This document shows, piece after piece, positions 45,343 through 53,894 of a DNA stretch of 64,000 bases. The notes beneath the pieces were generated by a model. It ran no database searches and was not told the DNA's origin. It was given only the letters and a program-made list of their open reading frames with translations. How positions within the stretch are numbered: the stretch's first letter is position 1; each line of letters opens with the position of its first letter. Made by a program: the position numbers and the translations under genes. The stretch comes from Bordetella trematum. GTDB taxonomy: Bacteria; Pseudomonadota; Gammaproteobacteria; Burkholderiales; Burkholderiaceae_B. The stretch covers positions 1 to 64,000 of the forward strand of contig NZ_FKBR01000034.1 in the NCBI RefSeq assembly GCF_900078335.1. The letters are read 5' to 3'.

Positions 45343-46362
45343 ATGAAGACTTTCTACCATCCGGACCAGAAGCTGCATCACCCGCAGACCTACTTCTCGC
45401 GGGGCATGATGCGCAAGCCCCAGGAAGTGCCGGCCCGCCTGGACGCGCTGGTCGAGGGCGTGCGCAAACTGCGGTTCGAGCTGATCGAACCGGCTGACGC
45501 CGGCGCCGGCCCCATCAGCGCCGTGCATGCGCTGGACTATCTGCGCTTTCTGCAGGAGGCCCATCCGCGCTGGAAGCAATTGCCGCAGGACTGGGGTGAT
45601 GAAGTCGTCTCCAACGTGTTCGTGCGCGAACCGAATGCCCTGCGTGGCGTCCTGGCCCAGGCCGCGCGCTATCTGGCCGACGGGAGCTGCCCGGTCGGCC
45701 CCAACACTTGGCGCGCCGCCTACTGGGCCGCGCAATGCGCCATCGCCGGCGCCCAGGCGCTGCTCGACGGCGAGCGCCAGGCCTATGCGCTGTGCCGCCC
45801 GCCCGGCCACCACGCCCGGCGCGACGCGGCAGGCGGCTTCTGTTACCTGAACAATGCCGCCATTGCCGCGCAGATGCTGCGCCAGCGCTTCGGCCGCGTC
45901 GTGGTGCTCGATACTGACATGCACCACGGCCAGGGCATCCAGGAGATCTTCTACGAGCGCAATGACGTGCTGTACATCTCCATCCATGGCGACCCCGAGA
46001 ACTTCTATCCGGTGGTCGCCGGCTATGAAGACGAGCGCGGCGCCGGCGAAGGCCTGGGCTTCAACATCAACCTGCCCATGCCGCACGGCTCGCCCGAGGG
46101 CGTGTTCTTTGACCGCCTGGACCAGGCGCGCCGCGCGATCGCGCTGTTCCAGCCCGATGCGATGGTGCTTTCGCTGGGTTTCGACGTCTACGAAAAAGAC
46201 CCGCAATCGGTCGTCGCGCTGAGCGCGGACGGTTTCGGCCGCCTGGGTCAGGCCATCGGCGCCCTGGGCCTGCCCACCCTGATCGTGCAGGAAGGCGGCT
46301 ACTATATCGAAGGCCTCGAAGACAACGCCGAGCGTTTCTTCAACGGCCTGGCCCGCGCCTGA
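45343..46362 (+). CDS. Acetylpolyamine amidohydrolase-like (second copy)
   Basis: A 339-residue HDAC-superfamily zinc hydrolase of the APAH group. Motifs: RPPGHHARRDAAGGFCYLNN, LDTDMHHGQGIQEIFY with the zinc Asp and His, LGFDVYEKDP and QEGGYYIEG with the catalytic Tyr. The N-terminus MKTFYHPDQKLHHPQTYF fits the APAH shape. It is diverged from the homologue at 25508 and has its own transporter upstream and LysR gene downstream, so it probably serves a different acylated amine. A strong terminator follows. Confidence 0.88.
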   Translation: MKTFYHPDQKLHHPQTYFSRGMMRKPQEVPARLDALVEGVRKLRFELIEPADAGAGPISAVHALDYLRFLQEAHPRWKQLPQDWGDEVVSNVFVREPNALRGVLAQAARYLADGSCPVGPNTWRAAYWAAQCAIAGAQALLDGERQAYALCRPPGHHARRDAAGGFCYLNNAAIAAQMLRQRFGRVVVLDTDMHHGQGIQEIFYERNDVLYISIHGDPENFYPVVAGYEDERGAGEGLGFNINLPMPHGSPEGVFFDRLDQARRAIALFQPDAMVLSLGFDVYEKDPQSVVALSADGFGRLGQAIGALGLPTLIVQEGGYYIEGLEDNAERFFNGLARA

Positions 46363-46380
46363 GCGAGCCGCCCTCCCAGC

Positions 46381-46408
46381 AAAGGCGGCCCTCGGGCCGC
46401 CTTTTTTT
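46381..46408 (+). terminator. Rho-independent terminator after the second APAH-like gene
   Basis: AAAGGCGGCCC (46381-46391) pairs with GGGCCGCCTTT (46394-46404), ending in a run of Ts. It is one of the clearest terminators in the window and separates the transporter/amidohydrolase pair from the LysR gene that starts 9 bases later. Confidence 0.9.
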
Positions 46409-46416
46409 CATCTGCC

Positions 46417-47388
46417 ATGCCCCCGACGCCGCCGCCCAAGAAACCCGCCTCTCCCCTGGCCCCCGAACGCCTGGACTGGAACCTGCTGCGCACCTTCATG
46501 TTCGTGGTGCAGGAGCGTGGCGTCGGGCGCGCCGCCGGCGCCCTGCACCTGAGCCAGCCGGCAGTCAGCCAGGCTCTCAAGCGGCTGGAGGAAGCCGTCG
46601 GCGGCCTGCTGCTCTACCGCCGTCACGGCGAATTCCGCCTCACCGGCCTGGGCGAGGAAATCTATCGGCTGGCGCGCGAAATGTACGGCATGGTGGCCCG
46701 CATCGACGAAGCCGCAGCCACCGAACAGCACGAAGTGGCCGGCACCCTGCGCCTGCTGGTCATGAGCAAGATACAGAGCGCTGCCTATGACGACTTCCTG
46801 ACGCAGTTCCACCGCCGCTATCCCCAGGTGGAATACAACGTCGACGTCATGCCCAGCGCCGTGATCCTCGACAGCCTGACCAAACGCCTGCCCGCCCTGG
46901 GGCTTTGCCTGTGCCGCCAGCCCATCGAGGTATTGGAGCGCCGGCTCTTCCTGCGCCATCGCTATGTGCTGGTCTGCGGACGCAACCACCCGCTGTTTGC
47001 GCGCCGCCAGGTGCAGCTCGACGAATTGCGCGACCAGAACTTCATCTGTTTCGCCAGCGATCAGCTGGGCGACACGCTCTCGCCATTGACGATCTTTCGC
47101 GACCAGCAGGGATTTACCGGCCGCATCATCGGCACCTCGCCTTATATCGAGGAAATCCGCCGCATGGTGATCGCGGGCCTGGGGCTGAGCTGCCTGCCGG
47201 AACACTTGATCGGCCAGGACGTCCAGGCCGGCGAGTTACGGCGTCTGCCGCCGGAGCAACCGGTCGCAGAGATGGACGTCTTCCTGACCTGGCATGGTGC
47301 GCGCAAACTCAGCGCCGCCGAACAAGCCTTCCTGAGCGCCTTCGAGCGCTTCCTGGAGCGTTCCACCCTTGAAATGCGGGCCGGCTAG
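46417..47388 (+). CDS. LysR-family transcriptional regulator
   Basis: A 323-residue LysR regulator with a Pro/Lys-rich lead (residues 1-16) before the HTH: LDWNLLRTFMFVVQERGVGR, LHLSQPAVSQALKRLEEAVG and LLYRRHGEFRLTGLGEE. The remainder is the effector domain. The terminator just upstream means that its own promoter must lie within or beyond it, or that it depends on read-through. It probably controls the adjacent MHS transporter/APAH pair. It overlaps the convergent glycosylase stop by 4 bases. Confidence 0.89.
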   Translation: MPPTPPPKKPASPLAPERLDWNLLRTFMFVVQERGVGRAAGALHLSQPAVSQALKRLEEAVGGLLLYRRHGEFRLTGLGEEIYRLAREMYGMVARIDEAAATEQHEVAGTLRLLVMSKIQSAAYDDFLTQFHRRYPQVEYNVDVMPSAVILDSLTKRLPALGLCLCRQPIEVLERRLFLRHRYVLVCGRNHPLFARRQVQLDELRDQNFICFASDQLGDTLSPLTIFRDQQGFTGRIIGTSPYIEEIRRMVIAGLGLSCLPEHLIGQDVQAGELRRLPPEQPVAEMDVFLTWHGARKLSAAEQAFLSAFERFLERSTLEMRAG

Positions 47389-47921
47389 CCGTCGCCGCCC
47401 TCCAGCAGGACCCGCCAGGCGGCGAGTTTCTGCTCGAAACCCTGGGCGGCATGCGCCGGGCTGGTGGACGGCAGCGCCACATAACGCAAGGCCGGAGCTT
47501 GCGATCCCAGCGCGGGCAGCACATGGCGGCGGTAAAGCTGGGCGGCGCGCGCCCCATTGAAGCCCACGATCCGCAAGGCCGGATGCCCGGCGAAGAAGGC
47601 GCCGAAGTCGTTCGGCACGGCGGTGGCCGACACGATCGCTGCGTCCAGACTGCCTGGCCGCTCGCAATCGGCCAGCACGTCCCAGAGCGCCACCCCTGCC
47701 TGACGCAATGCCTGCAGGCGCGCCTCATAGGGCAAGGCCTGGGACACGCCGAACAACTGCGCGGCGATGGGCCAGAAGGCATTGCGCGGGTTGGCGTAAT
47801 AACGCGCCTCGGTCAGCGACACGACGCCGGGCATGGTGCCCAAAATCAGGATGCGCGCATCGGCGTTCGCCACCGGCGCAAACCCCGCCACCCGCGTGGC
47901 CGCGGAAGATTCAGTGCCCAT
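47385..47921 (-). CDS. DNA-deoxyinosine (hypoxanthine) glycosylase, UDG superfamily family 6
   Basis: A 178-residue member of the uracil-DNA glycosylase superfamily. The N-terminal motif ILGTMPGVVSLTEARYYANP and RNAFWPI is the pattern of the hypoxanthine-DNA glycosylase branch, and the C-terminal STSPAHA holds the second active-site loop. It should remove hypoxanthine (deaminated adenine) from DNA. The ATG at 47921 lies 11 bases inside the end of the fetB gene, so translation is probably coupled. Confidence 0.8.
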   Translation of the reverse strand: MGTESSAATRVAGFAPVANADARILILGTMPGVVSLTEARYYANPRNAFWPIAAQLFGVSQALPYEARLQALRQAGVALWDVLADCERPGSLDAAIVSATAVPNDFGAFFAGHPALRIVGFNGARAAQLYRRHVLPALGSQAPALRYVALPSTSPAHAAQGFEQKLAAWRVLLEGGDG

Positions 47922-48729
47922 GGAGACGATCCAGACGCAGGCGGGCACGCCCGTCGCTCAGACGGCGCATGGCCAGCCAGGCCGTGCCGATGGCCGCCAG
48001 CGCGCTCGCGCCGCACAACAGAAAGAGCAGCAGGATCTGATACTTGACCGCCTCGACCGGGTCCATGCCTGCCAGGATCTGGCCCGTCATGATGCCCGGC
48101 AAGGTAATGATCCCGGCTGCGGCCATCTGGTTGATGGCCGGTACCAGGCCACGCCTGACGGACTCGCGCATCAGGCGGGCGAACGCTTGCGCGCTGCTGG
48201 CGCCCAGCGCGATGCGCGCCTCGATGCCGGCCCGCTCCCGGCGCGCCCCGGCCAGCATATTGTCCAGCGACAGGCTGGCCGCATTGAGCACGCTGCCCAG
48301 CACAATCCCCACCAGCGCAATGAGATAGCGCGGGTCGTACCAGGGGTCAGGACGCAAGGCGGTCGACAGGATGAAGAGCGCCGTGACCGCCGTGGTGCTC
48401 ACCACCGCCAAAGCACCGATGCCCGCGTTGCCGCCACGGCGCAGGCGCTCCCCTGGCCGCGCGGCCACCTCACGCGCGGCCAGGGCCATCATCACCAGCG
48501 CGACCGAGATCGTCAGCCAGGGCGAGGCGTGCGCGAACACCGCCCGCAGCAGGTAGCCGACAAGCATGAGCTGCACCACGCTGCGCAGCGCCGCCCAGAG
48601 AATGCGCCGCTCCATGTGCAGCCGCATGACGAAGGAAATGCCGGCACTGACCAGCACCAGGGAGGCGGCAATCAGCAGATCGCTGGCCTGCAGGGGCAGC
48701 ACCCCCGCCACGGAAACCGCTGCCGTCAT
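47911..48729 (-). CDS. fetB: ABC transporter permease, FetB/YbbM family
   Basis: A 272-residue membrane protein of UPF0014 (FetB). The conserved core includes AALRSVVQLMLVGYLL, ARPGERLRRGG and LVPAINQMAAAGIITLPGIM, and about seven helices are predicted. In E. coli FetAB exports iron and helps in oxidative stress. The start codon overlaps the end of the ATPase gene (ATGA), and the gene continues into the glycosylase gene by an 11-base overlap. The FetAB function here is inferred from family and pairing. Confidence 0.85.
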   Translation of the reverse strand: MTAAVSVAGVLPLQASDLLIAASLVLVSAGISFVMRLHMERRILWAALRSVVQLMLVGYLLRAVFAHASPWLTISVALVMMALAAREVAARPGERLRRGGNAGIGALAVVSTTAVTALFILSTALRPDPWYDPRYLIALVGIVLGSVLNAASLSLDNMLAGARRERAGIEARIALGASSAQAFARLMRESVRRGLVPAINQMAAAGIITLPGIMTGQILAGMDPVEAVKYQILLLFLLCGASALAAIGTAWLAMRRLSDGRARLRLDRLHGH

Positions 48730-49355
48730 AGCGCCACCAGCCTGCGATCCTGGACGCGGAACTGCCTGGCGGCCAGCCGTTCGGCCTGGGCGGCGTTGTG
48801 GGTCACCATGACCAGTACGGCGCCGGCGCGCTGTCGTTCGCGCAGCAGGTGTTCGACCTGCCCGGTCGCCACCTCATCCAGCGCAGCGGTAGGCTCATCG
48901 AGCAGCAAGACCGGCGACTGCAACAGCAGCGCACGCGCCAGCCCAAGGCGTTGACGCTCGCCTGTCGACAGCTCGTGCACCTGGGCCTGCAGCAGACCGG
49001 CGCGCAGGCCCAGGGCCTGCATCAGGGGAGCCAGGGCCTGCCGATCGGGAAAATGCGCAGCCACGGCGTCATCCCACCAGCCAGCCTCGGCCTGGCAATA
49101 CACCACCCGGCGACGCCAGGCCGGCCCGCTCAGGGCGCTGCGGGCCGTGCCGTCCAGCCAGATCTCGCCCGCGCCGGGATCGAGGTCCGCCAACTGGCGC
49201 AGGCAGAGCGACTTGCCCGCCCCCGAAGCCCCCATGATGGCCACGCACTCGCCGCGCGCCAGATCCAGGTCCACCGGTTCGAAACCCGGCGCGGCCACGC
49301 CGCGCAGGCAGAAATAGCCGCCATCGGGCGGCATGGGTCTACGCTGCGGCATCAT
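48726..49355 (-). CDS. fetA: ABC transporter ATPase, FetA/YbbL family
   Basis: A 209-residue ABC ATPase. Walker A is IMGASGAGKSLCLRQL (about 40-55), the signature is LSTGERQRLGLARALLL and Walker B is VLLLDEPTAALDE; VTHNAAQAERL carries the switch His. Size and partner (FetB-type permease directly downstream, overlapping) identify it as FetA. The start overlaps the last base of the pckG stop, so it is probably cotranscribed with pckG. Confidence 0.86.
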   Translation of the reverse strand: MMPQRRPMPPDGGYFCLRGVAAPGFEPVDLDLARGECVAIMGASGAGKSLCLRQLADLDPGAGEIWLDGTARSALSGPAWRRRVVYCQAEAGWWDDAVAAHFPDRQALAPLMQALGLRAGLLQAQVHELSTGERQRLGLARALLLQSPVLLLDEPTAALDEVATGQVEHLLRERQRAGAVLVMVTHNAAQAERLAARQFRVQDRRLVAL

Positions 49356-51211
49356 CAGCCGGCCAGGCGGCGCTCGATCTCGTTGCGGGTCTGCGGCAGC
49401 GCCGGCGGCAGGCGGCCCGCCAACTGCTCGAACAGGCGGTCATGCAGCGCCAGCTCCTCCTGCCAGGCGGGCGCGTCGACCGAAATCACCTGCGCGAACT
49501 GATCGGGCGTGAACTCCAGCCCGGTCCAGTCGATGTCGCCATAGGCCGGTGAAATGCCGAAGTGCTGTTCCTGCCCGCCGATACTGCCATCCAGTCTCGC
49601 CAGCATCCATTTCAGCACGCGCATGTTCTCGCCGAATCCCGGCCAGACGAACTTGCCATCGGGACCCTTGCGGAACCAGTTCACGCAATAGATGCGGGGC
49701 AGAACAGCGCCTTGCGCGGCCAGGCGCTCGCCCACGCTCAGCCAGTGATTGAAATAATCGGCCATGTTGTAGCCGCAGAAAGGCAGCATGGCGAACGGAT
49801 CGCGCCGCACCACGCCTTGCTGGCCCGCGGCGGCTGCGGTGGTCTCGGAACCCATGGTGGCGGCCATGTAGACCCCCTCGACCCAATTGCGCGCCTCGCT
49901 GACCAGGGGCACCGTATTGGAACGCCGCCCCCCGAAAATAAAGGCATCGATGGGCACGCCCTGCGGATTCTCCCATTCCGGGTCGATGCAAGGGCACTGC
50001 GAGGCGGGCGCGGTGAAACGGGCGTTGGGATGCGCGGCCTTGCGGCCGGTTTCCCGCGCAATCTCCGGCGTCCAGTCCTGGCCCTGCCAGTCGATAAGAT
50101 GCGCCGGCGGCGTCGGCGTCATGCCTTCCCACCAGACGTCGCCATCATCGGTCAGAGCGACGTTGGTAAAGATCACGTTGGCCCGCAAGGTGGCCATGGC
50201 GTTGGGATTGGTTTTCTCGCTGGTGCCGGGAGCCACGCCGAAATAGCCGGCTTCCGGGTTGATCGCGCGCAGGCGCCCCTGAGCGTCGGGTTTGATCCAG
50301 GCGATGTCATCGCCGATGGTGGTCACCTTCCAGCCATCCATGCCCGCCGGCGGAATAAGCATGGCAAAGTTGGTCTTGCCGCAAGCCGACGGAAAAGCCG
50401 CCGCCACGTGGTACTTGCGCCCCTTCGGCGACGTAACGCCCAGGATCAGCATGTGCTCGGCCAGCCAGCCTTCGTCCCGCCCCATGGTCGAGGCGATGCG
50501 CAAGGCAAAACACTTCTTGCCCAACAAGGCATTGCCGCCATAACCCGAGCCGAAACTCCAGATTTCGCGCGTCTCGGGATAATGCACGATGTACTTCACC
50601 GGGTTGCAGGGCCAGGGGACATCCGCCTGGCCGGCCTCCAGCGGCATGCCGACGCTGTGCACGCAAGGCACGAAAGCGCCATCCTCGCCCAGCACGTCCC
50701 AGACCGCACGGCCCATGCGGGTCATGATGCGCATGTTGACCACGACATAGGGGCTGTCGGAAAGCTCCACGCCGATATGGGCGATAGGCGAGCCCAGCGG
50801 CCCCATCGAGAAAGGCACGACATACAGCGTGCGCCCGCGCATCGCGCCTTCGAACAAGCCCTGCATCGTGGCGCGCATTTCTGCCGGCGCGACCCAGTTG
50901 TTGGTGGGCCCGGCATCCTCCTGATTCTGCGAGCAGATGAAGGTGCGGTCTTCCACGCGGGCCACATCCGACGGATCGGAACAGGCAAGATAAGAATTGG
51001 GGCGCTTCTGCGGATTGAGGCGGCGCATCGTGCCGCCCTGCACCATCTGCTCGCACAGACGGTCATATTCTTCCTGGGATCCGTCGCACCAGACCACACG
51101 TTCGGGCTGGGTCAACGCCACGATGGTCTGTACCCATTCGATCAGGCGCGGATGGCGCACATAGGCCGGCACATTCAGCGACGGGAGGGAGGCTTCGGTT
51201 CTTGCTTGCAT
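49355..51211 (-). CDS. pckG: Phosphoenolpyruvate carboxykinase (GTP)
   Basis: A 618-residue GTP-type PEPCK converting oxaloacetate to PEP in gluconeogenesis. The kinase loop [16 protein letters not shown] is at about 273-288, followed by [10 protein letters not shown] (metal Asp), the substrate region [18 protein letters not shown] and the nucleotide-binding [14 protein letters not shown]. Length is normal. The ATG at 51211 has AGGAG upstream; 50 in-frame codons before it look non-coding. Placement fits a cell that grows on amino acids and organic acids. fetA follows with a 1-base overlap. Confidence 0.95.
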   Translation of the reverse strand: MQARTEASLPSLNVPAYVRHPRLIEWVQTIVALTQPERVVWCDGSQEEYDRLCEQMVQGGTMRRLNPQKRPNSYLACSDPSDVARVEDRTFICSQNQEDAGPTNNWVAPAEMRATMQGLFEGAMRGRTLYVVPFSMGPLGSPIAHIGVELSDSPYVVVNMRIMTRMGRAVWDVLGEDGAFVPCVHSVGMPLEAGQADVPWPCNPVKYIVHYPETREIWSFGSGYGGNALLGKKCFALRIASTMGRDEGWLAEHMLILGVTSPKGRKYHVAAAFPSACGKTNFAMLIPPAGMDGWKVTTIGDDIAWIKPDAQGRLRAINPEAGYFGVAPGTSEKTNPNAMATLRANVIFTNVALTDDGDVWWEGMTPTPPAHLIDWQGQDWTPEIARETGRKAAHPNARFTAPASQCPCIDPEWENPQGVPIDAFIFGGRRSNTVPLVSEARNWVEGVYMAATMGSETTAAAAGQQGVVRRDPFAMLPFCGYNMADYFNHWLSVGERLAAQGAVLPRIYCVNWFRKGPDGKFVWPGFGENMRVLKWMLARLDGSIGGQEQHFGISPAYGDIDWTGLEFTPDQFAQVISVDAPAWQEELALHDRLFEQLAGRLPPALPQTRNEIERRLAG

Positions 51212-51474
51212 GGGCAGGATCTCCTGCGTAACGGGGGGATACGGTCGGCAAGATGGCAGACCTGGGCGTACCCGTTTACCGGGTCGCGCGGACAGCCTCG
51301 CGGCGGCAATGCGCGCGCCGGCAAAGCGGCCATCATACTTGTCGCGCGGCCCCCCAGCCAAGCCACAACATATCCGGTTGCACCTATGCCAGCCAAGGCT
51401 TCGCCACGGGCCAGAGCCCGTATCAGCCCTATGACATAATCGGCCAACCTGACACTGCCCGCCTGTTGCCGTCC

Positions 51475-52737
51475 ATGAACCCTGACGCTTTCCCGCCCCT
51501 GAACGCCGAACGCCTGTGGGGCCGAGTACAAACCCTTGCCAGCCTGACCGAACCGGGCAAGCCCTGGACCCGGCGGGCCTTCAGCCCCCTCTTCGATCAG
51601 GCGCGCGCCTGGCTGAAGTCCGAGTTCGAGGCGGCCGGCCTGACGACCCATCTCGATGCCGCGGGCAACCTCGTCGGCCGGCGTGCCGGCCGCAACCCGG
51701 ACCGCAAGCCGCTGGTGACCGGGTCGCATTGCGACACCGTCATGGAAGGCGGTCGTTTCGACGGCATCATCGGAGTGCTGGCGGGCATCGAAGTCGCGCA
51801 TACCCTGCAGGAACAGGGACGGGTGCTCGAACACCCCTTCGAGGTGATCGATTTCCTGTCCGAAGAACCCAGCGACTACGGTATTTCCTGTGTCGGCAGC
51901 CGGGCCATCAGCGGCAATCTGACGGCAGACATGCTGGCCGCGCGCAACCCGCAGGGCGAGACCCTGGCCCAGGGCCTGGCGCGCGTCGGCGGCGACCCCG
52001 GGCGGCTGGGCGCCCCGCTGCGCGGGGCCGGCGACACGGCGGCCTTCGTGGAATTGCATATCGAACAGGGTCCGGTGCTGGAGAGCCGCGGACTGCCCAT
52101 CGGCGTGGTGACCAATATCGTCGGCATCCGCCGCGCCCGCATCGTGGTGCTGGGCCAACCCGACCATGCTGGCACCACGCCGATGGACATCCGCCGAGAC
52201 GCGCTGGTCGGTGCGGCACGCCTGATCGATGCCGCCCAGCGCCGTGCCAGCGCGCTGGCCGGCAAGCCTCACTACGTGGTGGCGACCGTCGGCTGGCTGG
52301 CCATGACGCCCAATGCCGCCAACGCGGTGCCCGGACGGGTGGAGATGACGCTGGAGGTACGCAGCGACAGCCCCGCCATCCTGGATGACTTCATCCCCGA
52401 CTTGCTGGCGCAGACCGCCGACGAACTGACCGCCCTGCGCCTGCGGGTGGAAAGCGAGCCACTGTCGCGCGCCGAACCGACCGACTGCTCTGCCGTGGTG
52501 ATGGACGCCGTGCAGGCAGCGGCCGAGCACCTGGGCTATGCCAGCATGCGCCTGCCCAGCGGTGCCGGCCATGACGCCATGTACATGGCGCCGACCGGGC
52601 CGATCGGCATGATTTTCATCCCCTGCCTCAATGGCCGCAGCCATTGCCCGGAGGAATGGATCGAGCCCGCGCAACTGCTCGACGGCACGCGAGTCCTCTA
52701 CGAAACCCTGCTGCAACTGGACGCCAGGCTGGCCTGA
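51475..52737 (+). CDS. Zn-dependent M20 hydrolase (allantoate amidohydrolase / N-carbamoylase type)
   Basis: A 420-residue M20 amidohydrolase, diverged from the one at 26592. Motifs: [16 protein letters not shown] (about 80-95), [11 protein letters not shown] in place of the usual EEG motif, [27 protein letters not shown] and the C-terminal [12 protein letters not shown] with SHCPEEW. The DYG after the catalytic Glu pair points to a sub-branch of its own. The substrate may be allantoate, an N-carbamoyl amino acid or a related ureide. The thioredoxin-fold gene follows after 4 bases. Confidence 0.85.
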   Translation: MNPDAFPPLNAERLWGRVQTLASLTEPGKPWTRRAFSPLFDQARAWLKSEFEAAGLTTHLDAAGNLVGRRAGRNPDRKPLVTGSHCDTVMEGGRFDGIIGVLAGIEVAHTLQEQGRVLEHPFEVIDFLSEEPSDYGISCVGSRAISGNLTADMLAARNPQGETLAQGLARVGGDPGRLGAPLRGAGDTAAFVELHIEQGPVLESRGLPIGVVTNIVGIRRARIVVLGQPDHAGTTPMDIRRDALVGAARLIDAAQRRASALAGKPHYVVATVGWLAMTPNAANAVPGRVEMTLEVRSDSPAILDDFIPDLLAQTADELTALRLRVESEPLSRAEPTDCSAVVMDAVQAAAEHLGYASMRLPSGAGHDAMYMAPTGPIGMIFIPCLNGRSHCPEEWIEPAQLLDGTRVLYETLLQLDARLA

Positions 52738-52741
52738 CATC

Positions 52742-53077
52742 ATGGATGAACGCGATCTCGACGACGGCACCGCCGACCGTCAACTGCTCGACGCCCAGGG
52801 GGTATCGCTGCTGGTGTTTCACAGCCAGTCCTGCCCGAATTGCCGCCTGGCACAGCAGCGGCTGCCCGCCATGGCCTTGCCCGCCGACCAGCTTTTCTGG
52901 GTCGATGCGGCACGCAACGGCGGCCTGGTGCAGCGCTACGAAGTCTTCCACCTGCCCGCCATCTACGTGGTGCGCGACGGGGCCTACTACGGGCCCATCA
53001 GCGCCCAGCTGGAAGAATGGGATCTGCGCCAGCAGATCGGCCAGGCGCTGGACAACCACCCGGCCGAACTGCCCTGA
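52742..53077 (+). CDS. Thioredoxin-fold protein
   Basis: A 111-residue protein with a thioredoxin-like active site CPNC (about residues 32-35, in FHSQSCPNCRLAQQRLP) and a cis-Pro region in HLPAIYVVRDG. It has no signal peptide, so it acts in the cytoplasm. The ATG at 52742 lies 4 bases after the hydrolase stop, so the two are probably cotranscribed, although a functional link is not obvious. CPNC differs from the usual CGPC and may change redox potential. Confidence 0.82.
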   Translation: MDERDLDDGTADRQLLDAQGVSLLVFHSQSCPNCRLAQQRLPAMALPADQLFWVDAARNGGLVQRYEVFHLPAIYVVRDGAYYGPISAQLEEWDLRQQIGQALDNHPAELP

Positions 53078-53086
53078 GCCCCTTCG

Positions 53087-53791
53087 CTAGGCCGCGCGCG
53101 TGATCAGGCGCTCGCGCTGGCGGCCGTCGGCGTCGAAGTTGCCCGGCTCCAGCCAGCGCTCGAATGCCGCTTTGACCGCCGGCCATTCGCCGTCCAGCAA
53201 GGAATACCAGGCGGTATCGCGTGAGCGCCCTTTATAGACCGTCGCCTGGCGGAAAATGCCCTCGAACAGAAAGCCCAGGCGCCCGGCGGCGCGACGCGAC
53301 GGCTCGTTCAGGCTGTCGCACTTCCACTCGTAACGGCGATAACCCAGCTCGTCAAAGACCCGGCGCATCAGCAGGAACTGCGCCTCGGTCGAGAGCGCCG
53401 TACCCTGCAGCAAGGGCGAAAAAGTCACGTGCCCGACCTCGACCACGCCATTGGCCGGATCGATGCGCATCAGCGCGAGGGTGCCGACCGCCCGGCCGCT
53501 GGCCTGGTCGATCACCACGAAATGCAGCGGGTCCTGGCTGGCGGCCATGCGCTCGCAATGAGCCTGGTACTCGGCCAGGGTCTCGAATGGCCCCACGCCC
53601 AGATAGGTCCAGGCGCGCGCGTCCGGCGCCTGGCGATAGGCCTCAAAAAGCGCTTGCGCATGGCGCTCGGGCGCCATCGGCTCCAGCCGGCACAGCCGCC
53701 CGGCAATCGGGCTGCGTGGCGGCCGGGGACGAGGCTGCCAGTCGGGCAAGGGATCGCCGATGGGTTGATCGAAGGCATTGCGCATCACCAT
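53087..53791 (-). CDS. GNAT-family N-acetyltransferase (RimJ/RimL type)
   Basis: A 234-residue acetyltransferase of the Acetyltransf_3 group. The SAM-independent acetyl-CoA core is visible as GTLALMRIDPANGVVEVGHV, then STEAQFLLMRRVFDELGYRR, and RRAAGRLGFLFEGIFRQATV. The ATG at 53791 has GGAG 6 bases upstream. It is divergent from a MocR-type regulator and shares its control region, so it is probably its target and may acetylate an amine or amino compound. Confidence 0.87.
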   Translation of the reverse strand: MVMRNAFDQPIGDPLPDWQPRPRPPRSPIAGRLCRLEPMAPERHAQALFEAYRQAPDARAWTYLGVGPFETLAEYQAHCERMAASQDPLHFVVIDQASGRAVGTLALMRIDPANGVVEVGHVTFSPLLQGTALSTEAQFLLMRRVFDELGYRRYEWKCDSLNEPSRRAAGRLGFLFEGIFRQATVYKGRSRDTAWYSLLDGEWPAVKAAFERWLEPGNFDADGRQRERLITRAA

Positions 53792-53841
53792 TGTGGACTC
53801 CAGGAGACAGAGGAAAGCTCGATGTCGCCACTGTAGGCAAG

Positions 53842-53893
53842 ATCGTGGCATCATGAAAAGCGCCATATCATGACTATTTACTGGTGCCACGAT
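53842..53893. promoter_or_regulatory. Inverted repeat between GNAT and MocR genes, probable MocR operator
   Basis: Nine-base arms ATCGTGGCA (53842-53850) and TGCCACGAT (53885-53893) are perfect inverted copies, with two TCATGA palindromes (53851-53856 and 53868-53873) inside. The GTGGCA half-site is shared with the GTGGCAC element upstream of the binding-protein genes at 16370 and 18318. The right arm ends 1 base before the mocR GTG start at 53895, so binding there would also block its own translation start or transcription. Confidence 0.7.
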
Positions 53894-53894
53894 A

